From: Acidobacteriota bacterium | GTDB lineage: Bacteria; Acidobacteriota; Vicinamibacteria; Vicinamibacterales; Vicinamibacteraceae | Assembly (NCBI GenBank): GCA_023429845.1 | Contig: JAEZCY010000091.1 | Span: 1 to 35,527, forward strand | DNA: 35,527 nucleotides | Reading direction: 5' to 3' | In this document: positions 22,049-30,515 of the stretch, in pieces | Layout: each line of letters starts with the position of its first letter | Position numbering within the stretch: the stretch's first letter is position 1 | The notes under the pieces: model-generated | Told to the model about the DNA's origin: nothing | Seen by the model: only the letters and a program-made list of their open reading frames with translations | The model's database searches: none | Translations under genes and position numbers: made by a program

Positions 22049-22073
22049 GTAGCCGCCGGGCCTTGCCCGGCGG
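22049..22073 (+). repeat. GTAG-headed REP-like hairpin
   Basis: GTAG followed by a perfect 9-bp stem (CCGCCGGGC with GCCCGGCGG) around a 3-base loop CTT. It sits between the TonB receptor and the flavoprotein gene and could double as a terminator for the receptor transcript. Near-identical in head and loop size to the element at 23176-23200. Confidence 0.65.
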
Positions 22074-22088
22074 TCCGCCCGCCTTCTG

Positions 22089-22094
22089 TACCCT
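22089..22094 (+). promoter_or_regulatory. Putative -10 box TACCCT, leaderless, for the flavoprotein gene
   Basis: TACCCT ends 6 bases before the ATG at 22101. No ribosome-binding site is present. The REP-like hairpin lies just upstream, at about the -35 region. Confidence 0.4.
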
Positions 22095-22100
22095 GTTCTC

Positions 22101-23144
22101 ATGGAACTCGGCATCACGACCTTCGGCGATCGCTTCCCCGAGCCCGACACCGGTCAGCTCGTCTCAAGCGAGCAGCGCATGCACGACCTCCTCGAAGAAG
22201 TGCGGCTTGCCGACCAGGTCGGACTCGACGTCTATGCCGTCGGCGAACACCATCGCCGGGACTTCATCGTGTCGGCGCCCGCTGTCGTCCTCGCAGCGGC
22301 GGCGGCACGGACCTCCCGCATCCGCCTCGCCAGCGGCGTCACGGTACTCAGTTCCGACGACCCCGTCCGCGTCTACCAGCAGTTCGCCACGCTCGACCTC
22401 GCGTCCGGGGGGCGGGCGGAGATCATCGCCGGTCGCGGCTCCTTCATCGAGTCCTACCCGCTCTTCGGGCAGGATCTGCAGGACTACGACTCACTCTTTG
22501 CCGAGAAGCTCGACCTGCTGCTGCAGGTACGCGAGCACGAACGCGTGACATGGCGCGGCCGTCATCGTGCGCACATCGACGATCGCGGCGTGTATCCGCG
22601 CGCCGTCCAGGAACCGCTGCCGGTCTGGATCGGCGTCGGCGGCACGCCCGCGTCGGCCGAACGCGCCGGCCGCCTCGGCCTGCCCATGACGCTCGCCATC
22701 ATCGGCGGCATCCCGGCGCGGTTCCGGCCGTTCGTCGATCTGCACCAGGATGCCGGTCACCGAGCCGGCCACGGCCGGCTGCGCGTCGCGGTGAACTCGC
22801 ATGGCTACGTGGCGGCCACGTCGCAGCAGGCCGCCGACGAGTTCTTCCCGCCTTATCAGGTCGCCATGACCGCCATCGGGCGCGAACGCGGCTGGCCAGC
22901 GATGTCGCGCCAGGCCTTCGACGCGATGCGTGAGCCGCACGGCGCCCTGCTGGTGGGCAGTCCGCAGCAGGTCGCCGACAAGATCCTGCAGCAGCAGGCG
23001 GATCTGGGCTTCGATCGCTTCATGCTCCACATCAGCGTGGGCACCATGCCGCACGCGCAGGTGATGAAGTCGATCGAGTTGTTCGGCACGGAGGTCGCGC
23101 CCCTCGTGCGCAAGGAGTCCACCACCGCGGCCGCGCAGCTGTAG
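22101..23144 (+). CDS. LLM-class flavin-dependent oxidoreductase (luciferase-like)
   Basis: 347-residue cytoplasmic TIM-barrel oxidoreductase using FMN or F420; the substrate cannot be named. Family landmarks are GITTFGDRF at the N-terminus, EEVRLADQVGLDVYAVGEHH, IRLASGVTVLSSDDPVRVYQ, LASGGRAEIIAGRGS, LPVWIGVGGTPASAERAGRLG and the C-terminal FMLHISVGTMPHAQVMKSIE. The GRGSFIESYPLFG segment is typical of the Bacillus YhbW-like branch of flavin monooxygenases. The start is set by the TACCCT hexamer and by alignment of the first strand. The stop codon is part of a GTAG head that begins a palindromic repeat; the gene is convergent with the GT-C/TPR gene. Confidence 0.9.
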   Translation: MELGITTFGDRFPEPDTGQLVSSEQRMHDLLEEVRLADQVGLDVYAVGEHHRRDFIVSAPAVVLAAAAARTSRIRLASGVTVLSSDDPVRVYQQFATLDLASGGRAEIIAGRGSFIESYPLFGQDLQDYDSLFAEKLDLLLQVREHERVTWRGRHRAHIDDRGVYPRAVQEPLPVWIGVGGTPASAERAGRLGLPMTLAIIGGIPARFRPFVDLHQDAGHRAGHGRLRVAVNSHGYVAATSQQAADEFFPPYQVAMTAIGRERGWPAMSRQAFDAMREPHGALLVGSPQQVADKILQQQADLGFDRFMLHISVGTMPHAQVMKSIELFGTEVAPLVRKESTTAAAQL

Positions 23145-23200
23145 CCGCGTGGCCCCGCCCCGCGAGCGGACGTCTCCGTCGGGCAGGGCCCGACGGCTAC
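23141..23200. repeat. REPIN-like element with inverted GTAGCCG ends; also probable terminator
   Basis: GTAGCCG at 23141-23147 and its inverse CGGCTAC at 23194-23200 bound a 60-base GC-rich segment. The right half is a perfect 9-bp hairpin (CCGTCGGGC, loop AGG, GCCCGACGG, 23176-23196). The left GTAG supplies the stop codon of the flavoprotein gene. It lies between convergent genes, so it may stop transcription from both sides. Confidence 0.6.
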
Positions 23201-23227
23201 GCGCCCTACGCGCTCTCGCCCGTCAAC

Positions 23228-25429
23228 TCACTGCAGCAGTTCGCGGAGCGCGCCGGCAGCCTGCGCGTACGTCGGGTCGATGCGCAGGGCGTCCCGCAAC
23301 AGCGCGACGGCCTCGTCGCGGCGGCCCTGCCGCGCGCGCAGCACCGCGAGATTGAAACGGGCCGTGGCACGATGCGGGTCGAGCCGTGCTGCTTCTTCGA
23401 GCAGGGACACCGCACCGTCGGTGTCGCCGAGCTGCGCCTTCATCAGGCCCAGCTTCTCGGACACTTCCGCATCGCCTCGTACATGTCGGTGGTATTCCGA
23501 CAGCAGCCACTCGGCCAGGTCCGTGCGACGAGCCTCGACCGCGGCCAGCGCCTGCGCACGCAGGCCCGGCAACCCCTCAGGCGTGACACCGGACTCGAGC
23601 ACGCCACGCGCCAGGGCGTGATCGCCCGACTGCCAGTGCGCGAGCGCAACACCCAGGCGCAGCCGCTCCACGCGAGCCGTGGGCGCGGCGCGATCACCGG
23701 CGCGCTCCAGTTGCTGCAGCAGCGGCAGCGCGTCGGCGCCCTTGCCCCGCGACAGCAACACGCCGGCGAGCGCGAACGTCGCATCCGACACGTCGGGGTC
23801 GAGGCGGTGCGCCTCCCGAAGCGCACGTTCTGCGCGCGCGAGGTCGTTGCGTGCCTGCCAGGCGAGGCCGGCCCTGAAGCACGCCAGCCCGGGCAACGGA
23901 TGCCGGGCGATCGCCCGTCCGAGCCACCGATCGGCATCCTCGTCTCGACCCTGCTCGATTGCGTGCAATGCCATCTGCGTGTCGGCATCGCCCTCGCCGA
24001 GCTGGAACGGCAGGGGCACCAGACCACCGATGAACACCATGAGGGCGATCGCCATCGCCATGACCGCGCCACGGCCATCCTGCTGCTGCCCGCGCGCACG
24101 TGGCATCGCGCAAAGCACGCCGAGGACCAGCGCCCCGATCACGAGCGCCGGTGCGCGGTAGCGGTCGACGACGAAGAACAGGGCCACGCTGAGCAGGTAC
24201 ACCGGCAGCACCCAGCGGAACCAGGACCAGGCGGCCCGGTGCTGCGGCGCCACCAGGAGGCGTCCGCCGATGCTCGCCGCAAGTCCGAGCGGGATGAGCA
24301 GCCAGGCGCCAATCGGCAGGACCCACAGCAGCCACACCTGCTCGCGGAACCAGGTGTAGCTGACGTTCACCGGGAGCTCCCACGCGTGGGTCGAGAGCCA
24401 CGCCTTGTACGCGAGGAGCCGCAGCGCGTCGAGCGGGGCGGCACGCCACCATCCGACCGAACGACGGAAGAAGTGCGCGGAGACGTCGGCTGGCATGAGT
24501 GAACGGCCTTCTGCAATCGACGCGACTGCCTGCGCGTCGGTGCGCTGCCCTGCCATCGAGGGCCGGATGCCGTCGAGCACCGTGTAGGTGCCGTTGGCGC
24601 CGGCGTGATTGCCGATGTAGAAGTTCAGGCCGCCATGTCCCGGCAGTGCCTGCCAGTGTCCCGTGGCGATGCCGGTCCGGACCGTGAACGGCGCGAGGAC
24701 CAGGGCCGCGCCGAGCACGCACGCGCCTATCGCGCGCCCGCGCGCCGCGAGCGTTCCGGCGGTGAACACGGCAGCGGGGAGGGCTGCAAGCGCGAGCAGC
24801 CATGCGTTCGGTCTGTTGGTGGCCAGCAGCGCGAGTGCCGCGCCGCACGTCGCCCAGCGGCGCGCCGACGGCCGCAGCAGCGCGCCCGTGAACGCGAGGG
24901 CGAACAGCGCCATCAACAGCGGGTCGAGCGCCGACTGCAGGATCAACGCCTCCTGCAGCGCGACCACGCCCGTGAGCGCGAGGGCGCCCCCGGCGACCAT
25001 CGCGGCGCGCCCCTGCATGTCTGGCATGACCCAGGCGGCAGCAGCGCGGCCGATGACCGCCACCGCGGCCGTGCCGAGGATGGCCTGCAACACGAGCACA
25101 CCCACCACGCTTCCACCTGCCACCGTCATCGCCAGCGCCAGCCAGTAGATGTAGAGCGGAGCCACGTAGAACGGCGTGCCTGACAGCAGCACGTCGCCCG
25201 CCGCGACGCGTTGCGCGAGCCGCCAGTACTCACCGGCGTCGAGTTCGCCTGCGGGCTGCAGCAATGGATGCGGTGCGAGGGTCAGCGCGAGAGCGACCTT
25301 CAGGCACAGGACCGACGCGAGCAGGCCCGCCACCCACAATCGCGTGGCGTTGCGGGAGAGACGAGGGGACTCTTCGGCGATGTGCGGGATTGGCGTGGCG
25401 CCCCGACGCGCCCGTGACGCACGGGACAT
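23228..25429 (-). CDS. GT-C-like multispanning membrane protein with C-terminal TPR repeats
   Basis: 733-residue inner-membrane protein. The N-terminal two thirds (about 28-475) hold ten or so hydrophobic segments and an early acidic loop with DAGEYWRLAQRVAAGD and PFYVAPLYIYWLA, reminiscent of lipid-dependent GT-C glycosyltransferases (ArnT/PMT/GT39), where an Asp or Glu in the first loop is catalytic. YIGNHAGANGTY and YRAPALVIGALVLGVL also fit that group. Residues 480-733 are TPR units, for example FNLAVLRARQGRRDEAVALL at the end, probably in the periplasm or cytoplasm for protein binding. A sugar or acceptor cannot be named. A TACGCT hexamer lies 7 bases upstream of the ATG. It precedes no other gene on its strand before the convergent flavoprotein. 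Confidence 0.8.
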   Translation of the reverse strand: MSRASRARRGATPIPHIAEESPRLSRNATRLWVAGLLASVLCLKVALALTLAPHPLLQPAGELDAGEYWRLAQRVAAGDVLLSGTPFYVAPLYIYWLALAMTVAGGSVVGVLVLQAILGTAAVAVIGRAAAAWVMPDMQGRAAMVAGGALALTGVVALQEALILQSALDPLLMALFALAFTGALLRPSARRWATCGAALALLATNRPNAWLLALAALPAAVFTAGTLAARGRAIGACVLGAALVLAPFTVRTGIATGHWQALPGHGGLNFYIGNHAGANGTYTVLDGIRPSMAGQRTDAQAVASIAEGRSLMPADVSAHFFRRSVGWWRAAPLDALRLLAYKAWLSTHAWELPVNVSYTWFREQVWLLWVLPIGAWLLIPLGLAASIGGRLLVAPQHRAAWSWFRWVLPVYLLSVALFFVVDRYRAPALVIGALVLGVLCAMPRARGQQQDGRGAVMAMAIALMVFIGGLVPLPFQLGEGDADTQMALHAIEQGRDEDADRWLGRAIARHPLPGLACFRAGLAWQARNDLARAERALREAHRLDPDVSDATFALAGVLLSRGKGADALPLLQQLERAGDRAAPTARVERLRLGVALAHWQSGDHALARGVLESGVTPEGLPGLRAQALAAVEARRTDLAEWLLSEYHRHVRGDAEVSEKLGLMKAQLGDTDGAVSLLEEAARLDPHRATARFNLAVLRARQGRRDEAVALLRDALRIDPTYAQAAGALRELLQ

Positions 25430-25436
25430 CGGCGAG

Positions 25437-25442
25437 AGCGTA
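25437..25442 (-). promoter_or_regulatory. Putative -10 box TACGCT, leaderless, for the GT-C/TPR gene
   Basis: TACGCT on the minus strand ends 7 bases before the ATG at 25429. It lies in the 41-base gap after the stop of the upstream kinase gene, so the gene could also be read from the kinase promoter. Confidence 0.35.
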
Positions 25443-25470
25443 TCAGGGCCGGCGCGCCCTGGAGGGCCGA

Positions 25471-27180
25471 TTACGGCAGGAGGAACGAGAGAGCCCGCGC
25501 GTCGTCCGGACGTTCGGCAGGCACGGGCGACAGCGTCTGCATGATGGCGTCGCTGAAGGCCGCGGGGACGTCGGTCCGCACGTCAGCCAGCGGTTTCGGA
25601 CGCGTCCGCAGCATCGCGCCGAGCAGTTGCGGCAGCGTGGGCTCGAGGAAGGGCGGACCACCCGTGGCCATCATGTACGCCAGCGCGCCGATGGTGAACA
25701 GGTCGGCGGCCACCGCCGGCGGCTCGCCCATCAGCACTTCCGGTGCGACGTACGGCAGTTCCGACTCACGCAGCTCCGATCCGCGAAGCGTGCCGACGCT
25801 CACGGTATCGAGCAGGTCCTGGAGCTCCGCGACACCGCCCGACGACACGAGCAGGCGCAGCTCGCCGTCATCGTCCGTGGTCAGCCGCGTGGTCCTGGGA
25901 GAGATGCCGCAGATGAAGGCCCCGCGCCGGTGAAGCGCCGCCACGGCATCGACAAGCTGCGACACGACGCGCTCCAGCTCCGGCCAGGGCAGCGATCCCG
26001 CCTTCAAGACGCGCTCGGCGAGGCTCTCGCCTTCGATCATGTTGGTGACGACGTACACCAGGCCGGTGGTCTCGCCGAAGTCGCGCACCTGCAGCACGCT
26101 CGGATGCGTCACCTGCATGGCGCGCGCCTCGCGGATGAAGCGCTCGCGTGCGGCGTCCCAGTCCGCGACGCCGTCTCGACGGAGCACGCGGATGGCGACC
26201 GGCGTGCCGAGGGCCGAATGCGTGCCGAGATGCACATGGCTGCCGAGGCGTCCGGCTCCGAGCGGTTCCCCCACGTCGTACCCCGGGATGTGCGGGGCGG
26301 CAGTCGGATCGGGCGTCGCAGCCGTCGTCACGACGGTGGGCTCGATCGTCGAACGGCGCAGTGCGTTGGCAAGCGCGGCCATGCTCGGGGGCCGCTTGTC
26401 GCGATCCTTCGCGAGGCCTTGCAGAACCACCGCTTCGATGTGCGGAGGGACGTGCGGCGCGGCATCCCGGAGCGGGGCCGGCTCGCTCATCAGGTGCTTG
26501 GTGATCACGACGAAGGGGTCGGTGTGCTCGAAGGGGGGCTGGCCGGTCAGCAGTTCGTACAGCATCGCGGAGAAGCTGTAGATATCCGACCGTGCGTCGA
26601 CGGGTTCACCACGCAACTGCTCCGGCGATGCGTACGACACGGTGCCGAGGAACTGGCGATCCATCGTCAGCCGCTGCGCGCCCGAGACCTCGCGCACGTT
26701 GACGAGCCCGAAGTCGACGACCTTGTAGAGATAGCGGCCCGGCGTGTACTCGTGGCTGACGACGTTGGCGGGCTTGAGGTCGCGATGGACGACGCCGGCG
26801 TCGTGCGCGAGCTGCAGCGCTCCGCAGAGATTGCCCGCGATCTCGAGCACCTCCGGCACCGGCAGCTGCCGATCGAGAGCCACCCGCTGCAGGAGGCTCG
26901 GCCCGTTCAGGTACTCCATCACCAGGAACGGATGCCCCTGCGCATCGACGTCGTAGTCGAGCACGCTGACGATGTGCGGGTGGCGGAGCTGTGCGGCGGC
27001 GCGGCTCTCGCGCAGGAAGCGTTCGCGCAGCGACGCGTCGCCTGGCGCGGTGAGCACCTTGACGGCAACGTCGTCACCGAGCAGGGTGCGCCGTGCACGG
27101 TACACCGCGCCCATGCCGCCGCGGGCCAGCAGTTCGAGGATTTCGTAGCGGCCGTCGAGGACCTCGCCGGGGGTCAGCAC
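25471..27180 (-). CDS. Ser/Thr protein kinase with tandem pseudokinase domain
   Basis: 569-residue cytoplasmic protein with two kinase-like domains. The first (10-275) is intact: GRGGMGAVY-type glycine loop (ARGGMGAVY), K41 in AVKVL, HRDLKPAN at 132, DFG at 156-158 and SPE at 185. The second (300-569) has the same outline (YDVGEPLGAGRLG, AIRVLRR, APE at 479) but the ATP lysine is Arg331, HRD reads CGI near 424-426 and DFG reads SGG near 447-449. It is therefore a likely pseudokinase. No membrane segment or extracellular sensor follows, unlike PknB-type kinases. The start is GTG; an AGGAG lies 11 bases upstream. Cotranscription with the GT-C/TPR gene is likely, 41 bases downstream. Confidence 0.9.
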   Translation of the reverse strand: MLTPGEVLDGRYEILELLARGGMGAVYRARRTLLGDDVAVKVLTAPGDASLRERFLRESRAAAQLRHPHIVSVLDYDVDAQGHPFLVMEYLNGPSLLQRVALDRQLPVPEVLEIAGNLCGALQLAHDAGVVHRDLKPANVVSHEYTPGRYLYKVVDFGLVNVREVSGAQRLTMDRQFLGTVSYASPEQLRGEPVDARSDIYSFSAMLYELLTGQPPFEHTDPFVVITKHLMSEPAPLRDAAPHVPPHIEAVVLQGLAKDRDKRPPSMAALANALRRSTIEPTVVTTAATPDPTAAPHIPGYDVGEPLGAGRLGSHVHLGTHSALGTPVAIRVLRRDGVADWDAARERFIREARAMQVTHPSVLQVRDFGETTGLVYVVTNMIEGESLAERVLKAGSLPWPELERVVSQLVDAVAALHRRGAFICGISPRTTRLTTDDDGELRLLVSSGGVAELQDLLDTVSVGTLRGSELRESELPYVAPEVLMGEPPAVAADLFTIGALAYMMATGGPPFLEPTLPQLLGAMLRTRPKPLADVRTDVPAAFSDAIMQTLSPVPAERPDDARALSFLLP

Positions 27181-27285
27181 TCGGACGGAATCTCCTATGA
27201 TCGAGGGAATTCGCCTGGCGGGGAACCGTCAGCCCTTCCCGGACCGGGCGGCCCTCCCGGAATCGTCGATCGTAGCAGAGCCTTC

Positions 27286-29124
27286 ATGGTCCGACTCGTC
27301 CTGCTGTGCCTCGCAGCCATTGCCTTCAGCCCGCCCATGACCACCGATGCCCAGACCCGCAGGGCGGCAGCCGTCGCCCGAACGCCCGCGCCGGCCGCCG
27401 GCGCCGTCATCACCTACACGCTGCGCTTCGGTGATGCCGCCCGGCACTACGTCGATGTCGAGGCGACCTATCCCACCGCCGGACAGCGGCGCGTCGAGTT
27501 GATGATGGCGGTCTGGACGCCCGGCTCCTATCTGGTGCGCGAGTACGCGCGCCACGTCGAGGGCCTGGAGATCATCGCCCCCGCCGGCGCAGCCGCGCCG
27601 GTGAAGACACGCAAGAACCGCTGGGCCATCGAGACGGGTGGCGCCGAGCGCGTGACGATCCGCTATCGCGTGTACGCACGCGAGATGAGCGTGCGCACGA
27701 ACTGGGTGGAATCGGGCTTCGCCATGCTCAACGGCGCGCCCACGTTCATCACGATGGTCGGCGGTCTGAAGCGTCCGCACCACGTGACGCTCGACCTCCC
27801 GGGGAGCTGGCCCCGCGCGATGTCCGGTCTGCCGCAACCGGATGCGGCGCGACCGGCCTACGTGGCTGCCGACTTCGACACGCTCGTGGACAGCCCCATC
27901 GTCGCCGGCGACCTGAGAGTCCACGAGTTCACGCGGAGCGGCAAGCCGCACTACCTCGTGAACGTGAACGAGAGCGGCACCTGGGACGGAGCACGGGCGG
28001 CCGCCGATGTCGAGCGCATCGTCGTCGAGCACGAGCGCATGTGGGGCCAGCTGCCTTACGACAAGTACGTGTTCATCAACATGATCACGGAAGGCACCGG
28101 CGGGCTCGAACACCTGAACTCGACGGTGCTCATGACGAGCCGCTGGGCAATGGGGACGCGTGAGTCGTACGTCGGCTGGCTCAATCTCGTGAGCCATGAG
28201 TTGTTCCACGTCTGGAACGTGAAGCGCCTTCGGCCTGAGGCCCTGGGCCCGTTCGACTACGAGAACGAGAACTATTCGCCGAGCCTCTGGCTGTCGGAAG
28301 GCTTCACCTCGTACTACGGCGACCTGCTCGTGGCGCGGGCCGGGCTCACGCAGGAGCACGAGTACCTGTGGCAGCTGTCGAGTGACATCCGGACGCTGGA
28401 GACCACGCCGGGCCGGCTGGTGCAGCCGGTCACGCAGTCGTCATACGACGCCTGGATCAAGCAGTACCGGCCGGACGAGAACTCCGCCAACACGTCGGTG
28501 AGCTACTACACCAAGGGGCTCGTCATCGCGGCGCTGCTCGATGCGAGGATCCGCTCGGCCAGCGACGGCCGCAGGTCGCTGGACGACGTGATGCGAGCCG
28601 CGTACGAGCGGTACTCCGGCACGCGCGGGTACACGGAGGCGGAAATCCGGACGCTGATCGGCGACGTGGCCGGCGTGGGCCTGGGCGAGGTGCTGACGCG
28701 CGTGCTCGACACCACGCAGCCGCTGGACTACGAGCCGCTGCTCGACACGTTCGGACTGTCGTTCATGCCCCCTGACAGCCGTGCGAACCGCGGCTGGTTG
28801 GGCGTCCAGACGAAGAACGTCGCCGGGCGGTTGGTAATCGCTCAGGTGCGCCGCGATACACCCGCTGCCGAGGCGGGCCTCAACGTGGACGACGAGATCA
28901 TCGCGATCGACGACTTCCGCGTGGGTCCCGAGCAATGGGAACGGCGTCTCGAGCAGTATCCGCCCACCACGGCGGCGAACCTTCTCGTAGCGCGGCGCGA
29001 CCAGCTGTTGCGCATCGCCGTCACCTTCGGACAGGAGCCTGGCAACGCGTGGCGGCTCCAACCGCGGCCCAACGCCACGGCCGCCCAGAACGCCGCTCGG
29101 CGAGCGTGGCTCGGGATGGAGTGA
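27286..29124 (+). CDS. Secreted M61 family glycyl aminopeptidase with PDZ domain
   Basis: 612-residue exported zinc peptidase. Residues 1-23 form a signal peptide (MVRLVLLCLAAIAFSPP, cleavage near TDAQ). An N-terminal beta domain (about 40-210) precedes the thermolysin-like catalytic domain: GTGGLEHLNS, the zinc site HELFH (H304, E305, H308) in SHELFHVWNVKRLRP, and WLSEGFTSYYGD with the third ligand near E338. A C-terminal PDZ domain (about 500-590, GWLGVQTKNVAGRLVIAQV, AGLNVDDEIIAID) may hold substrates. M61 enzymes release N-terminal glycine or alanine, so with the M28 enzyme this adds to peptide scavenging. It is divergent from the kinase; the promoter is unclear (see the rejected list). 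Confidence 0.93.
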   Translation: MVRLVLLCLAAIAFSPPMTTDAQTRRAAAVARTPAPAAGAVITYTLRFGDAARHYVDVEATYPTAGQRRVELMMAVWTPGSYLVREYARHVEGLEIIAPAGAAAPVKTRKNRWAIETGGAERVTIRYRVYAREMSVRTNWVESGFAMLNGAPTFITMVGGLKRPHHVTLDLPGSWPRAMSGLPQPDAARPAYVAADFDTLVDSPIVAGDLRVHEFTRSGKPHYLVNVNESGTWDGARAAADVERIVVEHERMWGQLPYDKYVFINMITEGTGGLEHLNSTVLMTSRWAMGTRESYVGWLNLVSHELFHVWNVKRLRPEALGPFDYENENYSPSLWLSEGFTSYYGDLLVARAGLTQEHEYLWQLSSDIRTLETTPGRLVQPVTQSSYDAWIKQYRPDENSANTSVSYYTKGLVIAALLDARIRSASDGRRSLDDVMRAAYERYSGTRGYTEAEIRTLIGDVAGVGLGEVLTRVLDTTQPLDYEPLLDTFGLSFMPPDSRANRGWLGVQTKNVAGRLVIAQVRRDTPAAEAGLNVDDEIIAIDDFRVGPEQWERRLEQYPPTTAANLLVARRDQLLRIAVTFGQEPGNAWRLQPRPNATAAQNAARRAWLGME

Positions 29125-29135
29125 CGGGGAGTGGA

Positions 29136-29181
29136 GAACGAGGAACGGGGAACGCGGGCGGCGGACGGCGGACGGCGGACG
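29136..29181. repeat. Drifting heptanucleotide tandem array
   Basis: Seven-base units run without break from GAACGAG, GAACGGG, GAACGCG (29136-29156) into GCGGACG repeated three times (29161-29181). The GAACGGG unit is the reverse complement of CCCGTTC, the unit at 19112. It lies just after the M61 stop. Confidence 0.75.
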
Positions 29182-29201
29182 GGAAGGAACGACGAGCGTA
29201 C

Positions 29202-29228
29202 GTAGCCGTCGGGGCACGTCCCTCCGGC
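29202..29228 (+). repeat. Degenerate GTAG-headed REP-like element
   Basis: GTAGCCGTCGGGG followed by a partly complementary arm ending CCGGCT. The head matches the 23141 and 22049 elements, but the stem has mismatches, as expected for a decayed copy. Confidence 0.35.
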
Positions 29229-29291
29229 TGATCGCGCTGACGCGCCCCGCTCGTCGGCGGGCGCACCTGCCCGGGCAACATCCGCATCTGG

Positions 29292-29297
29292 TATATC
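29292..29297 (+). promoter_or_regulatory. Possible -10 box TATATC for the DUF1624 gene
   Basis: TATATC ends 15 bases before the ATG at 29313, so the leader would be about 8 bases. The final base departs from the TANNNT pattern, and no -35 box or ribosome-binding site is clear. Confidence 0.3.
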
Positions 29298-29312
29298 TCT
29301 CCGGACATACCC

Positions 29313-30512
29313 ATGACGTTCGGTTCCGGGCGGACAGGCCGGCTGGTCTCGGTCGATGCGGTGCGCGGGCTGGTGATGGTCGTGATGGCGCTCGACCACG
29401 TGCGCGATTTCGTGCACGCCGGCGCCATGACGTTCTCGCCGGAAGACCTGACGCAGACGACGCCCTTCCTGTTCTTCACGCGCTGGATCACGCACGTGTG
29501 TGCGCCCGCGTTCGTGTTCCTGGCCGGGATGGCGGTGTCGCTCAAGCTGCGGCGGGGCGGCTCGCGTCAAGGCCTGGCGGGCTTTCTCGTCAGCCGCGGG
29601 CTGTGGCTGATCGTCGCGGAAGTCGTGGTGCTGCGGTTCGCGCTCAACTTCCGGTTGTTCGGACCAGACCCCGTGCTGCTCCTGGTGCTGTGGGCGATCG
29701 GCATCTCGATGATCGCGCTGGCAGGCCTGCTCTTCCTGCCGCGCCCCCTCGTCTTCGCGCTCGGACTCGCGACCGTTGCCCTGCACAATGCCCTGGACCC
29801 GGTCAGCGCGGGTGATCTCGGCGCGCTGGCGCCGTTGTGGACGGCATTGCACGAACAGGGTGCGATTCCCCTCGCCGGCGTCATCGTGGTGGTCGGTTAT
29901 CCCGTGCTGCCGTGGATCGGGCTGATGGCGACCGGGTTCGGCGCGGGCGTCGTGTTCGAGCTGGATTCGGGCCGGCGTCAGCAACTGCTGGTCGGCATCG
30001 GCGTGGCGTTGGGGATCGCCTTCCTCGTGCTCCGGTGGTTCAACGGCTACGGCGACCCGCAGCCGTGGGCCACGCAGGCGACGCCGGCGATGACGCTGGT
30101 GTCGTTCCTGCGGACGACCAAGTACCCGCCGTCACTGCTGTTCCTGCTGATGACGATGGCGCCCGTGCTGGTGGGGCTGGCCTGGTTCGACCGTCGGTCG
30201 CCGGCGGCCACGCACCCGCTCGCGGTGATCGGCCGTGTGCCGTTCTTCTACTACTTCACGCACTTCTTCCTGGCGCATCTTGTCGCGTCGTGCCTCGTGT
30301 GGGCGCGCTACGGCAGCGCCCGACTGGCGTTCCTGTCGGGCCCGTTTCCCTCGGTAGGAGGCGCCGCAGAGGCCTTTCCTCCCGACATCGGCTGGCCGCT
30401 CGGCGTGGTGTATGTCGTGTGGCTCGCCGTGGTGCTGCTCACGTATCCATTGTGCCGGTGGTTCGATGCCGTCAAGCGGCGTCGCGGCTCGCGGTGGCTC
30501 AGCTACTTGTAA
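29313..30512 (+). CDS. DUF1624/HGSNAT-like membrane acetyltransferase
   Basis: 399-residue integral inner-membrane protein with about ten hydrophobic segments. The N-terminus RLVSVDAVRGLVMVVMALDH is the hallmark of the heparan-alpha-glucosaminide N-acetyltransferase catalytic family (DUF1624), where the VDxxRG and the following ALDHxR form the acetyl-CoA site on the inner face. HVCAPAFVFLAGM is the second conserved segment, and FYYFTHFFLAHL lies near the end. Members acetylate sugars across the membrane, or are uncharacterised; the acceptor here is unknown. It stands between the M61 gene and a convergent esterase. Confidence 0.87.
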   Translation: MTFGSGRTGRLVSVDAVRGLVMVVMALDHVRDFVHAGAMTFSPEDLTQTTPFLFFTRWITHVCAPAFVFLAGMAVSLKLRRGGSRQGLAGFLVSRGLWLIVAEVVVLRFALNFRLFGPDPVLLLVLWAIGISMIALAGLLFLPRPLVFALGLATVALHNALDPVSAGDLGALAPLWTALHEQGAIPLAGVIVVVGYPVLPWIGLMATGFGAGVVFELDSGRRQQLLVGIGVALGIAFLVLRWFNGYGDPQPWATQATPAMTLVSFLRTTKYPPSLLFLLMTMAPVLVGLAWFDRRSPAATHPLAVIGRVPFFYYFTHFFLAHLVASCLVWARYGSARLAFLSGPFPSVGGAAEAFPPDIGWPLGVVYVVWLAVVLLTYPLCRWFDAVKRRRGSRWLSYL

Positions 30513-30515
30513 GTG

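Noticed and set aside
25264..27285. A long in-frame upstream extension of the M61 peptidase
   Set aside because: It runs antisense through the kinase gene and would place the signal peptide in mid-protein. The ATG at 27286 begins the signal peptide directly.
27181..27285. Facing promoters with overlapping antisense leaders between the kinase and M61 genes (TATGAT at 27196, minus-strand TACGAT at 27274-27269)
   Set aside because: Neither hexamer has a -35 partner, and the arrangement is too speculative without transcript mapping.
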